The notes: a model not told the origin generated them from the sequence alone. A stretch of 64,000 nucleotides of DNA from Actinomycetota bacterium (GCA_009377815.1 WHTI01000002.1:1-64000); one strand, 5' to 3'; shown: positions 8,187 to 17,802, counted from the first letter of the stretch. Translations and numbers: made by a program.

Positions 8187-9544
8187 TGTCCTACTCGACC
8201 AAAGGTCGGAAGCCCTTTGAGAGAGCAAGCAAAATCTCCCATGCGGAGATCATCAATAATCCGAAGGTCCAAGAATTCATCAACGGTTGTACGATTCCCA
8301 AACCGGCTGATGCAACAACGGTAGCCTCGTTAATGACGTCGGTACCTCCACCGGTCGACCCCCAGTTCAAGGTTGTTGTTGCTATCGACGGGGGGTACAC
8401 GGAGACGCCGGTCCGAAAGGAATTCCCCTCGGCCGCCATCACCTTCTTCACATTCGGGCCCCTGGTATTCCGTCTTGATGACTTAAGGGCATTGGACGAG
8501 ACTCCCTTTATCGCTCCAGAAGACTTGGCACGACTAAAGAAGATTCAGCGATACACCATTGTCCTCCCGACGAAAAACATCTCGCGGAATGGCCTGTCCT
8601 TAAGGAGGTCGGTGCGACAAACGCTGCACGAGTTCATTGGGGAGAAGGTGCATGATGATCCGCCGCTATCAGAGGCGCTTCGTTTCCTCCTTCTTCGTGG
8701 ATGGACCACAGCAGGCGACAAGAAGTGGGTCATCCCAAGGTGCCCAAACGATGGGTGCGATCATGTGAACCTCGAAATCACGGCATCGACGCCAGACCTC
8801 GGGAAATGCCCGAAATGTTCGGGCCCGGTGTATTTGATCGACAGCCTTCGGCTGCACGAGCGAGTTGATGAGGAGCAGGGTGCATCCGGGATTCTTTCCT
8901 ATGTGATGACCTCACTCGAGCAAATTGTCTTGGTCCATCTCATCAAGGCGCTTTGGGACGCGAAGCCAGCCCTTCTTCGTGAGGTCCTCTTCATAAAGGA
9001 CGGCCCGCTGGCCTTCTTCGGACAGACCTCTCCTCTGGCTCGGCCCATGCGAGAGCTGGCTGCTTTCCTGAACAGTCAGCCGGCGCCCGGGGGAGGTCCA
9101 GCAACAACGCTTCCTCTCTTGAACGTCGTTGGCTTGGAGAAGAGCGGGGCTTTTGTTGAGCACGCAAGCCAAATTGAGGATCGTCTGAATCCGGAGACAG
9201 CATTGATTCTCACGAACGATTACATCTATAAGTACATCGTTCCGGGTGACCCCAGTAGTACTGATCCCTACGGCAAGAACACCTATTGGGGGGGCAAGCT
9301 CATTTACAAGGCTCCCGATCGCAATGTCTATGTTGCTACGGTCCCGACTGGAGAGTTCAAGCCAAGTCCCGCGTTCGAGGATTTTGCAAATCTTGCGGAG
9401 ATTCTCTCCGTATTAGCGTCCCTCAGGTGTTCGATGTACGACAATGCTTTGATCCCGATTGCACTTGTTAACAAGTTGGTTTCGCTCTCTGATTTCCCGA
9501 GTGCTCGAATCCTGCAAACTTTCGCTAAGGGAAATCTGACCTGA
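8186..9544 (+). CDS. nurA: NurA-domain nuclease with zinc ribbon
   Basis: A 452-residue NurA-family nuclease. The metal-binding core is VVVAIDGGYTETPV (about residues 63-75) and FIKDGPLAFFG (about 269-279), with a later acidic LILTNDYIYKYI segment. A zinc ribbon is inserted at about 185-211 (CPNDGC...CPKC). NurA is a RNase H-like 5'-3' exo/endonuclease that works inside the HerA ring to degrade DNA. The start codon overlaps the HerA stop as TGATG, showing translational coupling. Together with the upstream methyltransferase this looks like a modification-plus-degradation defence module. Confidence 0.87.
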   Translation: MSYSTKGRKPFERASKISHAEIINNPKVQEFINGCTIPKPADATTVASLMTSVPPPVDPQFKVVVAIDGGYTETPVRKEFPSAAITFFTFGPLVFRLDDLRALDETPFIAPEDLARLKKIQRYTIVLPTKNISRNGLSLRRSVRQTLHEFIGEKVHDDPPLSEALRFLLLRGWTTAGDKKWVIPRCPNDGCDHVNLEITASTPDLGKCPKCSGPVYLIDSLRLHERVDEEQGASGILSYVMTSLEQIVLVHLIKALWDAKPALLREVLFIKDGPLAFFGQTSPLARPMRELAAFLNSQPAPGGGPATTLPLLNVVGLEKSGAFVEHASQIEDRLNPETALILTNDYIYKYIVPGDPSSTDPYGKNTYWGGKLIYKAPDRNVYVATVPTGEFKPSPAFEDFANLAEILSVLASLRCSMYDNALIPIALVNKLVSLSDFPSARILQTFAKGNLT

Positions 9545-9765
9545 TTGTGTCTCAATTCGCGTTGTTCCGAGACGGCCTTCGGTTGAATGCGGCGGGGGGA
9601 GTCAGGCTCCTTGGCTGCATTTCTGCCCTGCATCCCAATGACAGTGGAATTGGTGGCTACTGATTCAGCTGCGATCTGGCTTCCTGCAAGGCTTTCATCC
9701 CCCTTGCACACCTTCTCTCCGTCACGTTAGATGAACGAACGGGGGCATCTATTAGGGGGCGCACA

Positions 9766-11052
9766 ATGTTCGGTAACAAGCAGCGCGTTGTTGACCTGAC
9801 GGCTGAAAACGCAACCCTGACCGCCAAGCTTGAAGAGCTTGGTGCTATGGAGCACTTGGAGCTTGAGCGACGCCTATCGGATCTCAGAGATGAAATGGCG
9901 ACAACAAGCGAGAAGCTTGAGGCCGAACGGAACTCTTTGACAAGTGAAATCGCGGCCGAAGCCTTGCGCTTAAGGGAAGTAAAGCAAGAAGTTGTTGAGA
10001 CAGATGACGCGGTCATTCTGCAAGAAGTAGGCGTCTATCAGTATCGTCATCCACTTGATTCGGCTGCTCAATACAAGGGGGAACTTGACACGATCAAGAG
10101 CCAGCTGAAGACCATGGTTAGAAACAAAAGTGCCGTCACCGCCATCACGAATTTCACGTTCAACAACTCGGCGGCCAAGGGCCGGAGTTTCGTAAACGAT
10201 TTCTCAAAGTTGATGCTTCGTGCTTACAACGCTGAGGCAGAGAACTGCGTCCGGGTCCTGAAAGCTGGCACACTGACTTCTGCCGAGAAGAGGCTGAGGA
10301 AGACAGCTGACGTTATCGAGCGGTTCGGGCGGATGATTGATATGCGAGTCACTTCTGAGTATCAGCGGCTGCGCCTGAGGGAGCTAGAGCTGACGGCCGA
10401 CTATCTGGTCAAGCTGCAGGAAGAGAAGGAAGCGGCGCGAGCCGAACGCGATCGTCTGCGCGAGGAGGAGAAGGCTCGGGCGGAATACAGAAGAGAGCAG
10501 GAGCGACTGTTAAAGGAACGACTTCACTATCAGAATGCTCTTGTAGCGCTTCGCGCCAAAGGTGATCTTGAGGGTGCTTCTGAAATTGAAGGGAAGATCG
10601 CTGATGTCGATCACGCGATCGAGGGCATCAAGGACCGCGAGGCACATATCCGGGCCGGCTATGTCTATGTCATTAGCAACATCGGCGCCTTTGGCGAACA
10701 AATGGTCAAGATTGGCATGACGAGGCGGCTCAATCCTTTGGATCGCGTCACGGAGCTAGGCGATGCCTCCGTTCCGTTCCGCTACGACATTCACGCTCTG
10801 TTCTTCTCTCAGGATGCGGTGGGCATCGAGACCTCCCTGCACCAGGCTCTGGAGAGCAAACGAGTGAACAAGGTGAACCTTCGACGGGAGTTCTTCTACG
10901 CCACACCCGCTGAGGTGAGGGAGCTGCTGCTGAAGGAGGCAGGCAACCTGTTGGAGTTTGTCGAGGAGCCGGAGGCCCCCGAATTCTGGCAGAGCGGGGG
11001 CGTCGCATCTCAAAGCCAAGCGCGCACCGTGGACCGGCAGTCCAGAGATTGA
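9766..11052 (+). CDS. DUF4041 coiled-coil protein with GIY-YIG nuclease domain
   Basis: A 428-residue protein. Residues 1-85 form a coiled coil. About 90-225 match the DUF4041 region (VYQYRHPLDSAAQYKGELDTIK..., NFTFNNSAAKGRSFVNDFSKLMLRAYN in parts). About 225-295 form a long charged helix. The C-terminus (about 297-390) is a GIY-YIG/T5orf172-type nuclease fold with GYVYVISN, KIGMTRRLNPLDRVTELGDASVP and the partner region LHQALESKRVNKVNLRREFF. Proteins of this build occur in prophages and defence islands and probably cleave DNA. The gene ends 9 bases before the DnaQ-BRCT gene, so the two are likely co-transcribed. Confidence 0.8.
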   Translation: MFGNKQRVVDLTAENATLTAKLEELGAMEHLELERRLSDLRDEMATTSEKLEAERNSLTSEIAAEALRLREVKQEVVETDDAVILQEVGVYQYRHPLDSAAQYKGELDTIKSQLKTMVRNKSAVTAITNFTFNNSAAKGRSFVNDFSKLMLRAYNAEAENCVRVLKAGTLTSAEKRLRKTADVIERFGRMIDMRVTSEYQRLRLRELELTADYLVKLQEEKEAARAERDRLREEEKARAEYRREQERLLKERLHYQNALVALRAKGDLEGASEIEGKIADVDHAIEGIKDREAHIRAGYVYVISNIGAFGEQMVKIGMTRRLNPLDRVTELGDASVPFRYDIHALFFSQDAVGIETSLHQALESKRVNKVNLRREFFYATPAEVRELLLKEAGNLLEFVEEPEAPEFWQSGGVASQSQARTVDRQSRD

Positions 11053-11061
11053 GGGTCGATC

Positions 11062-12315
11062 ATGTACCGCGGACGCTCAAGGGGGCGAACTGATACCGGT
11101 GTCGTTGTTGTTGACGTGGAAACAACGGGCATCTCCACTGGATATCATCATCGGATTGTCGAGTTGGCGATAGTGCGAGTGGATGCTGACGGCGAGATCG
11201 ATGACGAGTACTGCACCTTGGTTAATCCTGGACGCGATCTTGGCGACTCGAGTCAGATTCATGGTCTGAGAGCGAGGGATTTGCTTGACGCTCCGACCTT
11301 CCAAGGCATTGCAGGAGATGTGTTGATGCGTCTCAATGGCTCAGTAGTCATAGGCCACAACATCCGATTCGATCTGGACTTCCTTCGGTACGAATATGGG
11401 CGAGTGGGATACGAATTGCCTGCTATCCCGAGTCTTTGCACGATGCAGCTTGCGCGCAAGTCGCTGGGCACACGCACGCGTCGGCTCAACGATTGCTGTG
11501 CGGCGTTGGGCTTGGCCGTTGACGGTGAACATTCGGCTCTGGGCGATGCTCGCGCGACGGCTCGACTGTTCATTGACCTCCGTGAAACCGCCGATATGCC
11601 GACGCGGTGCTGTGAATTCGATCCATGGCCCGTACTGGAGTCTGGCGGGAGCCTCAAGTTGCGTGGGATTAAGGCGCCTCGGCAGAGCTACCTCGCCCAT
11701 TTGGCTGAATCGGCGGATATTGACCTTGACGAGTTTAAGGATTCCGTCACTATCCCCCAGTACCTGAACGTCCTCGATCGGATTCTCGAGGACCGGGTAG
11801 TCACTAAGGCCGAGGCAGATGAACTGGAGTCACTCGCTGGGTCATGGAGGATGAGCGCGGGGGAGATTCGGGCGGCGCACGTGGCATACATGCAGGCCGT
11901 CGCCAGGGCAGCGCTGGCGGATGGCATCGTTAGCGATCGCGAACGAAGGGACATTGATGGGGTCGCTGAATTGTTAGCAATTGCTCCGGCAGATTTGGAT
12001 CTAATGCTCAGGCAACCAAGACATGCGGCTACCACTGCAATGCCAGAGCCCCCTTCTATGGAGGGTTGGACCGTCTGCTTCACTGGTGCATTGGAGTGTT
12101 TTTGGAACGGCGATCCCATCACTCGAGATGTTGCGGAACGCCTCGCGTCCCGGGCAGGTTTGATGCCCCAGAAGAGCGTTAATCGGAAGCTTGATCTTCT
12201 TGTCGTGGCTGACCCGGACTCGATGTCATCGAAGGCCCAAAAAGCACGTGCTTACGGCACGAGAGTTATGGCTGAAACGGCATTCTTTGCGGCGATTGGA
12301 GTCGATGTCTCCTAG
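11062..12315 (+). CDS. DnaQ-like DEDDh exonuclease with TerB-like and BRCT domains
   Basis: A 417-residue protein with three parts. About 13-175 is a DnaQ/epsilon-type 3'-5' exonuclease: VVVVDVETTG (Exo I), GHNIRFDLDFL (Exo II) and EHSALGDARAT (Exo III with catalytic His). About 215-310 is helical and TerB-like (AALADGIVSDRERRDI). About 325-415 is BRCT-like (MEGWTVCFTGAL...AERLASRAGLMPQKSVNRKLDLLVVAD). The build resembles DinG/PolC-like proofreading exonucleases seen in defence and repair islands. It likely trims 3' ends; the BRCT part suggests docking on DNA ends or a partner. It sits 9 bases after the GIY-YIG gene. Confidence 0.83.
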   Translation: MYRGRSRGRTDTGVVVVDVETTGISTGYHHRIVELAIVRVDADGEIDDEYCTLVNPGRDLGDSSQIHGLRARDLLDAPTFQGIAGDVLMRLNGSVVIGHNIRFDLDFLRYEYGRVGYELPAIPSLCTMQLARKSLGTRTRRLNDCCAALGLAVDGEHSALGDARATARLFIDLRETADMPTRCCEFDPWPVLESGGSLKLRGIKAPRQSYLAHLAESADIDLDEFKDSVTIPQYLNVLDRILEDRVVTKAEADELESLAGSWRMSAGEIRAAHVAYMQAVARAALADGIVSDRERRDIDGVAELLAIAPADLDLMLRQPRHAATTAMPEPPSMEGWTVCFTGALECFWNGDPITRDVAERLASRAGLMPQKSVNRKLDLLVVADPDSMSSKAQKARAYGTRVMAETAFFAAIGVDVS

Positions 12316-12445
12316 GGCCTGGAATCACGACGAAACCGATTCGTATGGTACAGGAGCTACTTCGGGCACCCTAGGGATTTCGAGTGGTGACTATTTTTCA
12401 TGCCGAGTTAGTCGTTCGAGAGCTCTCGGACGTATCGTGAAGAAC

Positions 12446-12458
12446 CGGAACGGTTCCG
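12446..12458. promoter_or_regulatory. Perfect palindrome upstream of the Hhe-like gene
   Basis: CGGAACGGTTCCG is a perfect 13-base palindrome in the 270-base gap between the DnaQ-BRCT gene and the helicase gene, about 130 bases before the latter. No regulator gene lies next to it. It may be an operator; the rest of the gap shows nothing else convincing. Confidence 0.3.
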
Positions 12459-12585
12459 AACATCGAGGATAGGTGAGCCCCATGCTACTGGCGTCAATGC
12501 TCCGAGGCGCCGTCCTTGTCCGGCGTCATATCGAGCGTCATGGTTTCTGGACGCTCTCCCTCCGCGGTCCGGGAGGGATGAGCTG

Positions 12586-15500
12586 ATGGGGGACCCGACA
12601 GAGCGGCCGGAAGTGACGGACTTAGGCATGGGCCGAAAGAAGCTTGTCGTTGATGCCGTCGAACGATGGATCGCACGACTTATTGACCTTTCCAGAAGGA
12701 ATAGTCTTCTCTATTACCGGCCGCTTAAGGTCGGCACCCTGGAGCTCACAGATTGCGATGAGGAAGAGCTCAACGGGTTGCTCCATGGCCGGAAGCTCCG
12801 ATTGTCTTCCCTTGTTGAGCCGGAAGAGGAAGAGCAGGCGTCAGGGAAGCTCCAGGAGATCCGTCGTAAGGCATTGGCCAACCTTGAGGAGAAGGGGCTA
12901 GAGACCCTCTTCCTGGCGGTCGGAATGGCCACGTGGGATCCGGCGGACGAGGGCCGTCCCCCTGAATCACCTGTATTGCTTCTTCCAATGGAGATCGAGG
13001 GAAGGGGTCGGGAAACCCGCAGCCTCTCTCTAAGGCGCAGCGGGGATGCTCAAATCAACCCCGTACTGCTCCACATTCTCAACGCCGAGATGGATGTTGG
13101 GATAACGGAGGAGGGCCTTCTCAGTGTCGACGCAGCAACAGATACCGACAAGCTTGATCCTTCCGTCGTCTTCTCGCGGCTAAATTCCGCGGCGTCGGGG
13201 GTTAAGGGGTTCCGAACCGATCGCAAGATAGTGCTCGGTAACTTCTCGTTCCAGAAGATGGCGATGGTTAAGGACCTAAGGGAGAACCTCGACCAGCTCG
13301 TTACACACGATCTCATTGCAGCCATCGCCGGGGATCCAGGTGCGCGCGAGTCTGTTCTGAGTGACCGACTCGGAGTTGATCTGGAGGAACTTGACCTAAT
13401 TCCGGCCGACGAGGAGTTCCTCGTACTCGACGCTGACTCCAGTCAGCAACGCGTGATCAGGTGCGTGCAATCGTCCCAGGACGGTGTGATTCACGGTCCT
13501 CCAGGCACAGGGAAGAGTCAGACTATTTCGAATCTCATTGCTGCCTTGGCGGTTCAAGGGAAGCGTGTCCTCTTCGTCGCCGAGAAGAGAGCTGCCCTCG
13601 AAGTCGTGCTCCGAAGGTTAGAGAATCTCGGTTTGGGCCATCTAGCGCTGGACCTGCACGGGGCAACTACCACGCGTCGTGAGGTCATGGGCCGGATCAG
13701 TCATAGCCTGGACATCATCCGCGAAAGCACCCCGGCAGACGTCGAGAATGCGCACCGAAGGTTCGAGGACCGACGGATAAAACTCAATGAGCATGCAAGA
13801 AGGATGCATCAGCCCCAACCCCCAGCTGGTTTGGGTATCTACGAGATCCAGGGGCGCCTTTTGCGTCTATCTGAGGGAGTCAAGAGCACCCTGCGGTGGA
13901 GTGAATCAGAGCTACTCCGACTCGATCGAGTTGTCATCGACGAGGTAAAGGACCTACTCCTTGATCTCGGTTCCGCGTACCGCAGCCTTTTTCTACGCAA
14001 CGACGACTCTCCCTGGAATGGTGCCGTAATCCCGTCGGGGGAGCGGGCGCAGGAGGTAGTAAGAACCGTTCGCGAGCTCCTTCAATACTGGCCTCAGATG
14101 GAGGCTGCTCTCTCGGGTTCGGTCCGAGAGGCTGCGGTGCCTCCGCCAATGACAGTCGAGGGTTCGGAGCGAGCTGCAACGATTTTCGGCCGAGCGAATT
14201 CAAAGTTGGACGAGTACGAGCCTGATTTGTTCCAGCACATCGCTGGGAATCTGGTCGAGGCACTCGAGCCAGCTTCGGGGGGAGTTCTTTCACGAACTCT
14301 GGCATATCTGTTTAACGGTAGGTATAGAGCAGCGCGGAAGCTCCTGCTTGGTGTGAGAAAGGGCGGGAATGCTCCTAGCCCCCTTCTCCTTGAGGAGGCC
14401 AGAGCTGCTCTTGAGATCGCCCGCGCTTGGGGGTCGCTAGGCGCGGTCAATGATCTCCCCAAGGAAGTCCCGTCCGCCGAATCTCTGGAGAGAACGATCG
14501 GAGTAGTCAAGCCCATGCTCCTGATCCTGGCATCAGCTCTTGAGGAGGATCTTCTTCGGGTTCCGCTTCCATCACTACGGGACCTGTTCCGGGCGCTAGC
14601 CAGCGATGACATAACTCCTCATCGTTTACCTCGACTATTCGATATGGAGAGGAGACTCACTGACCTGGGGATGGGAGACGTAGTTATCCACCTCCGTGAA
14701 ACCATGCCCCCGTCCAACGAATGGGGGTCGGTCGTAGAGCATGCGTGGCTGTCATCCATGATAGATGTCGCAAGACAAAACGACTCACAAGTGGCGGGTT
14801 TTGACGGGCGGGCGCAGGACGCGCTCGTGGACGACTTCAAGCAGCTCGATAGGCTTCGACTGGATCTAGCTGTCGCTCGTGTCAGAAGGATGCATGCTGA
14901 GACAGCAGTCGCCGCCCGCAACGCGCATCCTGGCCAGGATCAGATCGTGAGCCGACAGGCGAGACTAAAAACCCGGCATCAGCCGTTGCGCAAGACGTTT
15001 GAGGAAGCGTCAGACGTATTGACGGCCTTACGGCCTTGCTGGATGGCCAGTCCTTTGACAGTCAGCCAGTTGCTGGGCCCTGCTCGTGCTTTCGACATCG
15101 TCATATTCGACGAAGCCAGTCAGGTTCTTCCACATGACTCGATTCCATCTTTGATGCGGGCGGGAAAGACGGTCGTGGCCGGCGACCGCAATCAACTCCC
15201 ACCGACAACTTTCTTCTTCTACAGCGGAGATGAGGACGAGAGTTCGGAACTTGCTGGACCGGCAGAGGGGTTTGAGAGTCTGCTGGATCTTCTCTCTGCC
15301 TTCCTCGACCCGTGGTCGCTAGATTGGCACTACCGCAGCCGATCCGAAGAGTTGATTTCCTTCTCAAACAGACACATCTACAAGGATCGTCTCGTTACTT
15401 TTCCTTCGGTTGGCGAGTCTCAAGCCGTCACCCACCACTTGATCCCGTGGCGCCCGGTGGATGGGCAGGAGGATAGCTCTTCCGAAGAAGTCTCTAAGGT

Positions 15501-16620
15501 CGTTGATCTCGTCATTGACCATGCAGAGATCATGCTCAAGCGCGCGAAACCTGAAAGAGAGACGTTGGGGGTTATAGCGATGGGCATCAAACATGCTCGT
15601 CGTATCGAGGGAGCTCTGGACGAGGCTTTGCGCGAACGACCTGATCTGGACGAGTTCTTTGATTTGAACGTGACCGAACGCTTCTTTATCAAGAATCTCG
15701 AACGTGTCCAGGGTGACGAGCGAGACGCAATCATCCTGTCAATTGGCTACGGGAAGGATCGGAGTGGCCGATTACCTTACCGGTTCGGACCCCTCCTAAC
15801 GGAGGGCGGCGAACGCCGCCTGAATGTTGCCGTCACAAGAGCTCGTCAGCGCATGATTGTTGTGTCGTCTTTCTCTCATGTAGATATGGATCCGGGTCGA
15901 TCGAGTCGCAGGGGTGTTGAACTCTTGCGTTTGTACCTTCAGTACGCAGAATCGAATGGCAAATTGCTTGGGGACAGGGCGGACACAGGAGTTGCCCTAA
16001 ACGCGTTTGAAGAGGCCGTGAAAATCGCGTTGGAGGAACGAGGGCTGACAATCCTCCCCCAATGGGGGGCCTCGCGATACAGAATCGACTTGGTGGCCGT
16101 CCATCCTGAGAAGCCGGGTCGACCCGTGCTTGCCATTGAATGCGACGGGGCCAGCTATCACTCTGCTCCCACAGCGCGAGACAGAGATCGACTGCGCCAG
16201 CAGCATCTAGAGGCCCTTGGGTGGCGGTTTCACCGAATCTGGTCAACAGACTGGTTCATGAGAAGAGACGAAGAGATTGCCCGAACGCTGCGTGCATTTG
16301 ACGAGGCGGTCACGATTGCCGATCGGCGGGATGGGGGAGAGCCGGATCCAGTTCCTAGGGAAGGGCCACGCTCCCCGCTCGACCACGGGCCTGAACACGG
16401 TGGAGGTGTCCGCTCTGCGCGCCCGAATCTCCGGAAGGGTCTTCCTATAGCCAACTACACCGATGCCCAATTGACGAGGCTTCTGGAGTGGATAGAGAGC
16501 GATGCTCGCCTAAGAACCGATCAGGAGCTCATCCAGGCCATGGTCGAGGAGCTCGGCTACCGGCGGCGTGGCGCGCGTATCGAAGAGCGTCTGCGCCAGG
16601 TGATTACTAGGCATCGGTAG
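12586..16620 (+). CDS. DUF4011 superfamily 1 helicase-nuclease (Hhe-like)
   Basis: A 1344-residue protein with the order DUF4011 (about 20-260), split SF1 helicase (Walker A GPPGTGKSQ at about 304-311; FDEASQVL at about 839; AGDRNQLPPT; late motif NVAVTRARQR), PD-(D/E)XK/Vsr-like nuclease (about 1140-1235, with YRIDLVAV and AIECDGASYHS) and a C-terminal DUF3320-type domain (about 1285-1340). This composite is the architecture reported as a single-gene antiphage system (DUF4011-helicase-Vsr, Hhe). It would unwind and cut invading DNA. The ATG at 12586 has GGGAGGG upstream; an ATG at 12628 is possible. All core motifs look intact. Confidence 0.87.
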   Translation: MGDPTERPEVTDLGMGRKKLVVDAVERWIARLIDLSRRNSLLYYRPLKVGTLELTDCDEEELNGLLHGRKLRLSSLVEPEEEEQASGKLQEIRRKALANLEEKGLETLFLAVGMATWDPADEGRPPESPVLLLPMEIEGRGRETRSLSLRRSGDAQINPVLLHILNAEMDVGITEEGLLSVDAATDTDKLDPSVVFSRLNSAASGVKGFRTDRKIVLGNFSFQKMAMVKDLRENLDQLVTHDLIAAIAGDPGARESVLSDRLGVDLEELDLIPADEEFLVLDADSSQQRVIRCVQSSQDGVIHGPPGTGKSQTISNLIAALAVQGKRVLFVAEKRAALEVVLRRLENLGLGHLALDLHGATTTRREVMGRISHSLDIIRESTPADVENAHRRFEDRRIKLNEHARRMHQPQPPAGLGIYEIQGRLLRLSEGVKSTLRWSESELLRLDRVVIDEVKDLLLDLGSAYRSLFLRNDDSPWNGAVIPSGERAQEVVRTVRELLQYWPQMEAALSGSVREAAVPPPMTVEGSERAATIFGRANSKLDEYEPDLFQHIAGNLVEALEPASGGVLSRTLAYLFNGRYRAARKLLLGVRKGGNAPSPLLLEEARAALEIARAWGSLGAVNDLPKEVPSAESLERTIGVVKPMLLILASALEEDLLRVPLPSLRDLFRALASDDITPHRLPRLFDMERRLTDLGMGDVVIHLRETMPPSNEWGSVVEHAWLSSMIDVARQNDSQVAGFDGRAQDALVDDFKQLDRLRLDLAVARVRRMHAETAVAARNAHPGQDQIVSRQARLKTRHQPLRKTFEEASDVLTALRPCWMASPLTVSQLLGPARAFDIVIFDEASQVLPHDSIPSLMRAGKTVVAGDRNQLPPTTFFFYSGDEDESSELAGPAEGFESLLDLLSAFLDPWSLDWHYRSRSEELISFSNRHIYKDRLVTFPSVGESQAVTHHLIPWRPVDGQEDSSSEEVSKVVDLVIDHAEIMLKRAKPERETLGVIAMGIKHARRIEGALDEALRERPDLDEFFDLNVTERFFIKNLERVQGDERDAIILSIGYGKDRSGRLPYRFGPLLTEGGERRLNVAVTRARQRMIVVSSFSHVDMDPGRSSRRGVELLRLYLQYAESNGKLLGDRADTGVALNAFEEAVKIALEERGLTILPQWGASRYRIDLVAVHPEKPGRPVLAIECDGASYHSAPTARDRDRLRQQHLEALGWRFHRIWSTDWFMRRDEEIARTLRAFDEAVTIADRRDGGEPDPVPREGPRSPLDHGPEHGGGVRSARPNLRKGLPIANYTDAQLTRLLEWIESDARLRTDQELIQAMVEELGYRRRGARIEERLRQVITRHR

Positions 16621-16746
16621 GATCCAGTCGAAAGGTGCAAGTGGTTCAGCAGAGACCGTTCGGACTCATCGTGGGCGATGTGAGAAGCCCATCTGTAATC
16701 CCATTGGCAGCCGGATGGGACTGATTCGAGAATCGAGCCTAGAGAC

Positions 16747-17346
16747 TCATCTTCCAACCGAGGAATGTGATGTACTGGCGTTCGTCTCGTTCGGGATCGA
16801 TGACTCTCTTAAGCTGGCTAACGTCAATCTGTGAACGAGATCGTCCGTCGAAGATCTTTCATCAGGAGCAGCAAGTGAAGCGGATCGGTCGGACTCTCCT
16901 CGAAGTCGGCAAGCCCCATGTAGAAGCTGCTTTGCAGCGTCCCCTTCGCAATGGATCAGGAGGGCTCTCACTCCAATCTCCTGTGACGCGACGTCAACTC
17001 TGCGCAGTGCGTCTACTACGAGGGCGCGGCCCAAGCCGCCCCCTTGTTCTGAGATATCAACACCCAACCGCGTCAGTATTACGACAGGGATCGGGTACTG
17101 GCTGGCCCCCTTCTTCATTCGCTCAGGCGCGTTTTCGAGGAGAACTGCACCAGTGGCGAGCGCGTAGTACCCGACCACGACACCGTCTTCGATTCGGCAG
17201 ACCACTTGTACCCGGCTAGTTCCGGACTGGTGAGCCGCCAAGCCGTGCTTTCTAAGCCAATTTGTCTGAGCCTCCGACCCACAGTCGAAGTCCGAGACGC
17301 GGTGAGAAACGTCCAGGGGCTCGACCGGGCTATATCGTGAAGTCAC
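16747..17346 (-). pseudogene. tacT: TacT-type GNAT toxin with a frameshift
   Basis: The first 139 codons encode a GNAT toxin of the TacT family, which acetylates aminoacyl-tRNA: DFDCGSEAQTNWLRKHG, GYYALA.GAV, VVILTRLGVDISEQGGGLGRALV and LLIHCEGDAAK. At about 16930 the frame breaks. The true family C-terminus (SFYMGLADF, then EESPTDPLHLLLLMKDLR) continues in the neighbouring frame and stops at 16824. One extra base near 16926-16930 explains this. As read, the protein gains an unrelated tail and loses the FYMG segment holding the conserved catalytic tyrosine. It overlaps the antitoxin gene by four bases. It is either an inactivated toxin or a sequencing error. Confidence 0.82.
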
Positions 17347-17639
17347 TCCTCATCAAGAACATTGCTTGCTTCCAAGAGTTTGCGTAGTCGGGGCAGTTCT
17401 TGGGCAGGGCGATCGAGAATGTCGATGAATGCTTTCCATCGGTCTTCTGACAACACAAAGGAACGCCGATCTGCGAGGACATCTTCAGCAGCCCGGGTCG
17501 CAGATCGCAAGACAAAGTCGGAGACCGTGGTCCCTTCGACCTGGCTGGCTTCCTTGAGTAAGGTGCGCTGCTTAGGGTTGGCGCGAAGACTCAGGCGCTC
17601 TGACTTCGCCGTTTTTGAATCATCTTGTTCGATCGACAT
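17343..17639 (-). CDS. tacA: TacA-type DUF1778 antitoxin
   Basis: A 98-residue ribbon-helix-helix antitoxin. From the ATG at 17639 it begins MSIEQDDSKTAKSERLSLR, with the RHH core ANPKQRTLLKEASQVEGTTVSDFVLRSA and the DUF1778 tail SFVLSEDRWKAFIDILD..... that wraps the GNAT toxin. It binds DNA to repress the operon and blocks TacT. The start is chosen because the RHH domain begins shortly after it; the upstream extension looks random. The ATGA overlap with the toxin gene fits the family. The antitoxin is intact although its toxin is frameshifted. Confidence 0.88.
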   Translation of the reverse strand: MSIEQDDSKTAKSERLSLRANPKQRTLLKEASQVEGTTVSDFVLRSATRAAEDVLADRRSFVLSEDRWKAFIDILDRPAQELPRLRKLLEASNVLDEE

Positions 17640-17802
17640 TTGGCTCCCTCCTGAGATCCGCATTGTACGCCTGATGTACGTACATCTCAACGTCACTAAG
17701 AAACCTCACTGCTAAGAGAGGGCCAGTTACGAGAATCTCCAGGGGCATAGTTGAATGTGCGTTCGACCTCAAGGATGCCCTTGATTGACTCAGCCGACCG
17801 AA

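Noticed and set aside
16926-16932. Programmed frameshifting in the GNAT toxin
   Set aside because: No slippery heptamer with downstream pseudoknot is evident; a simple one-base insertion or sequencing error is more likely.
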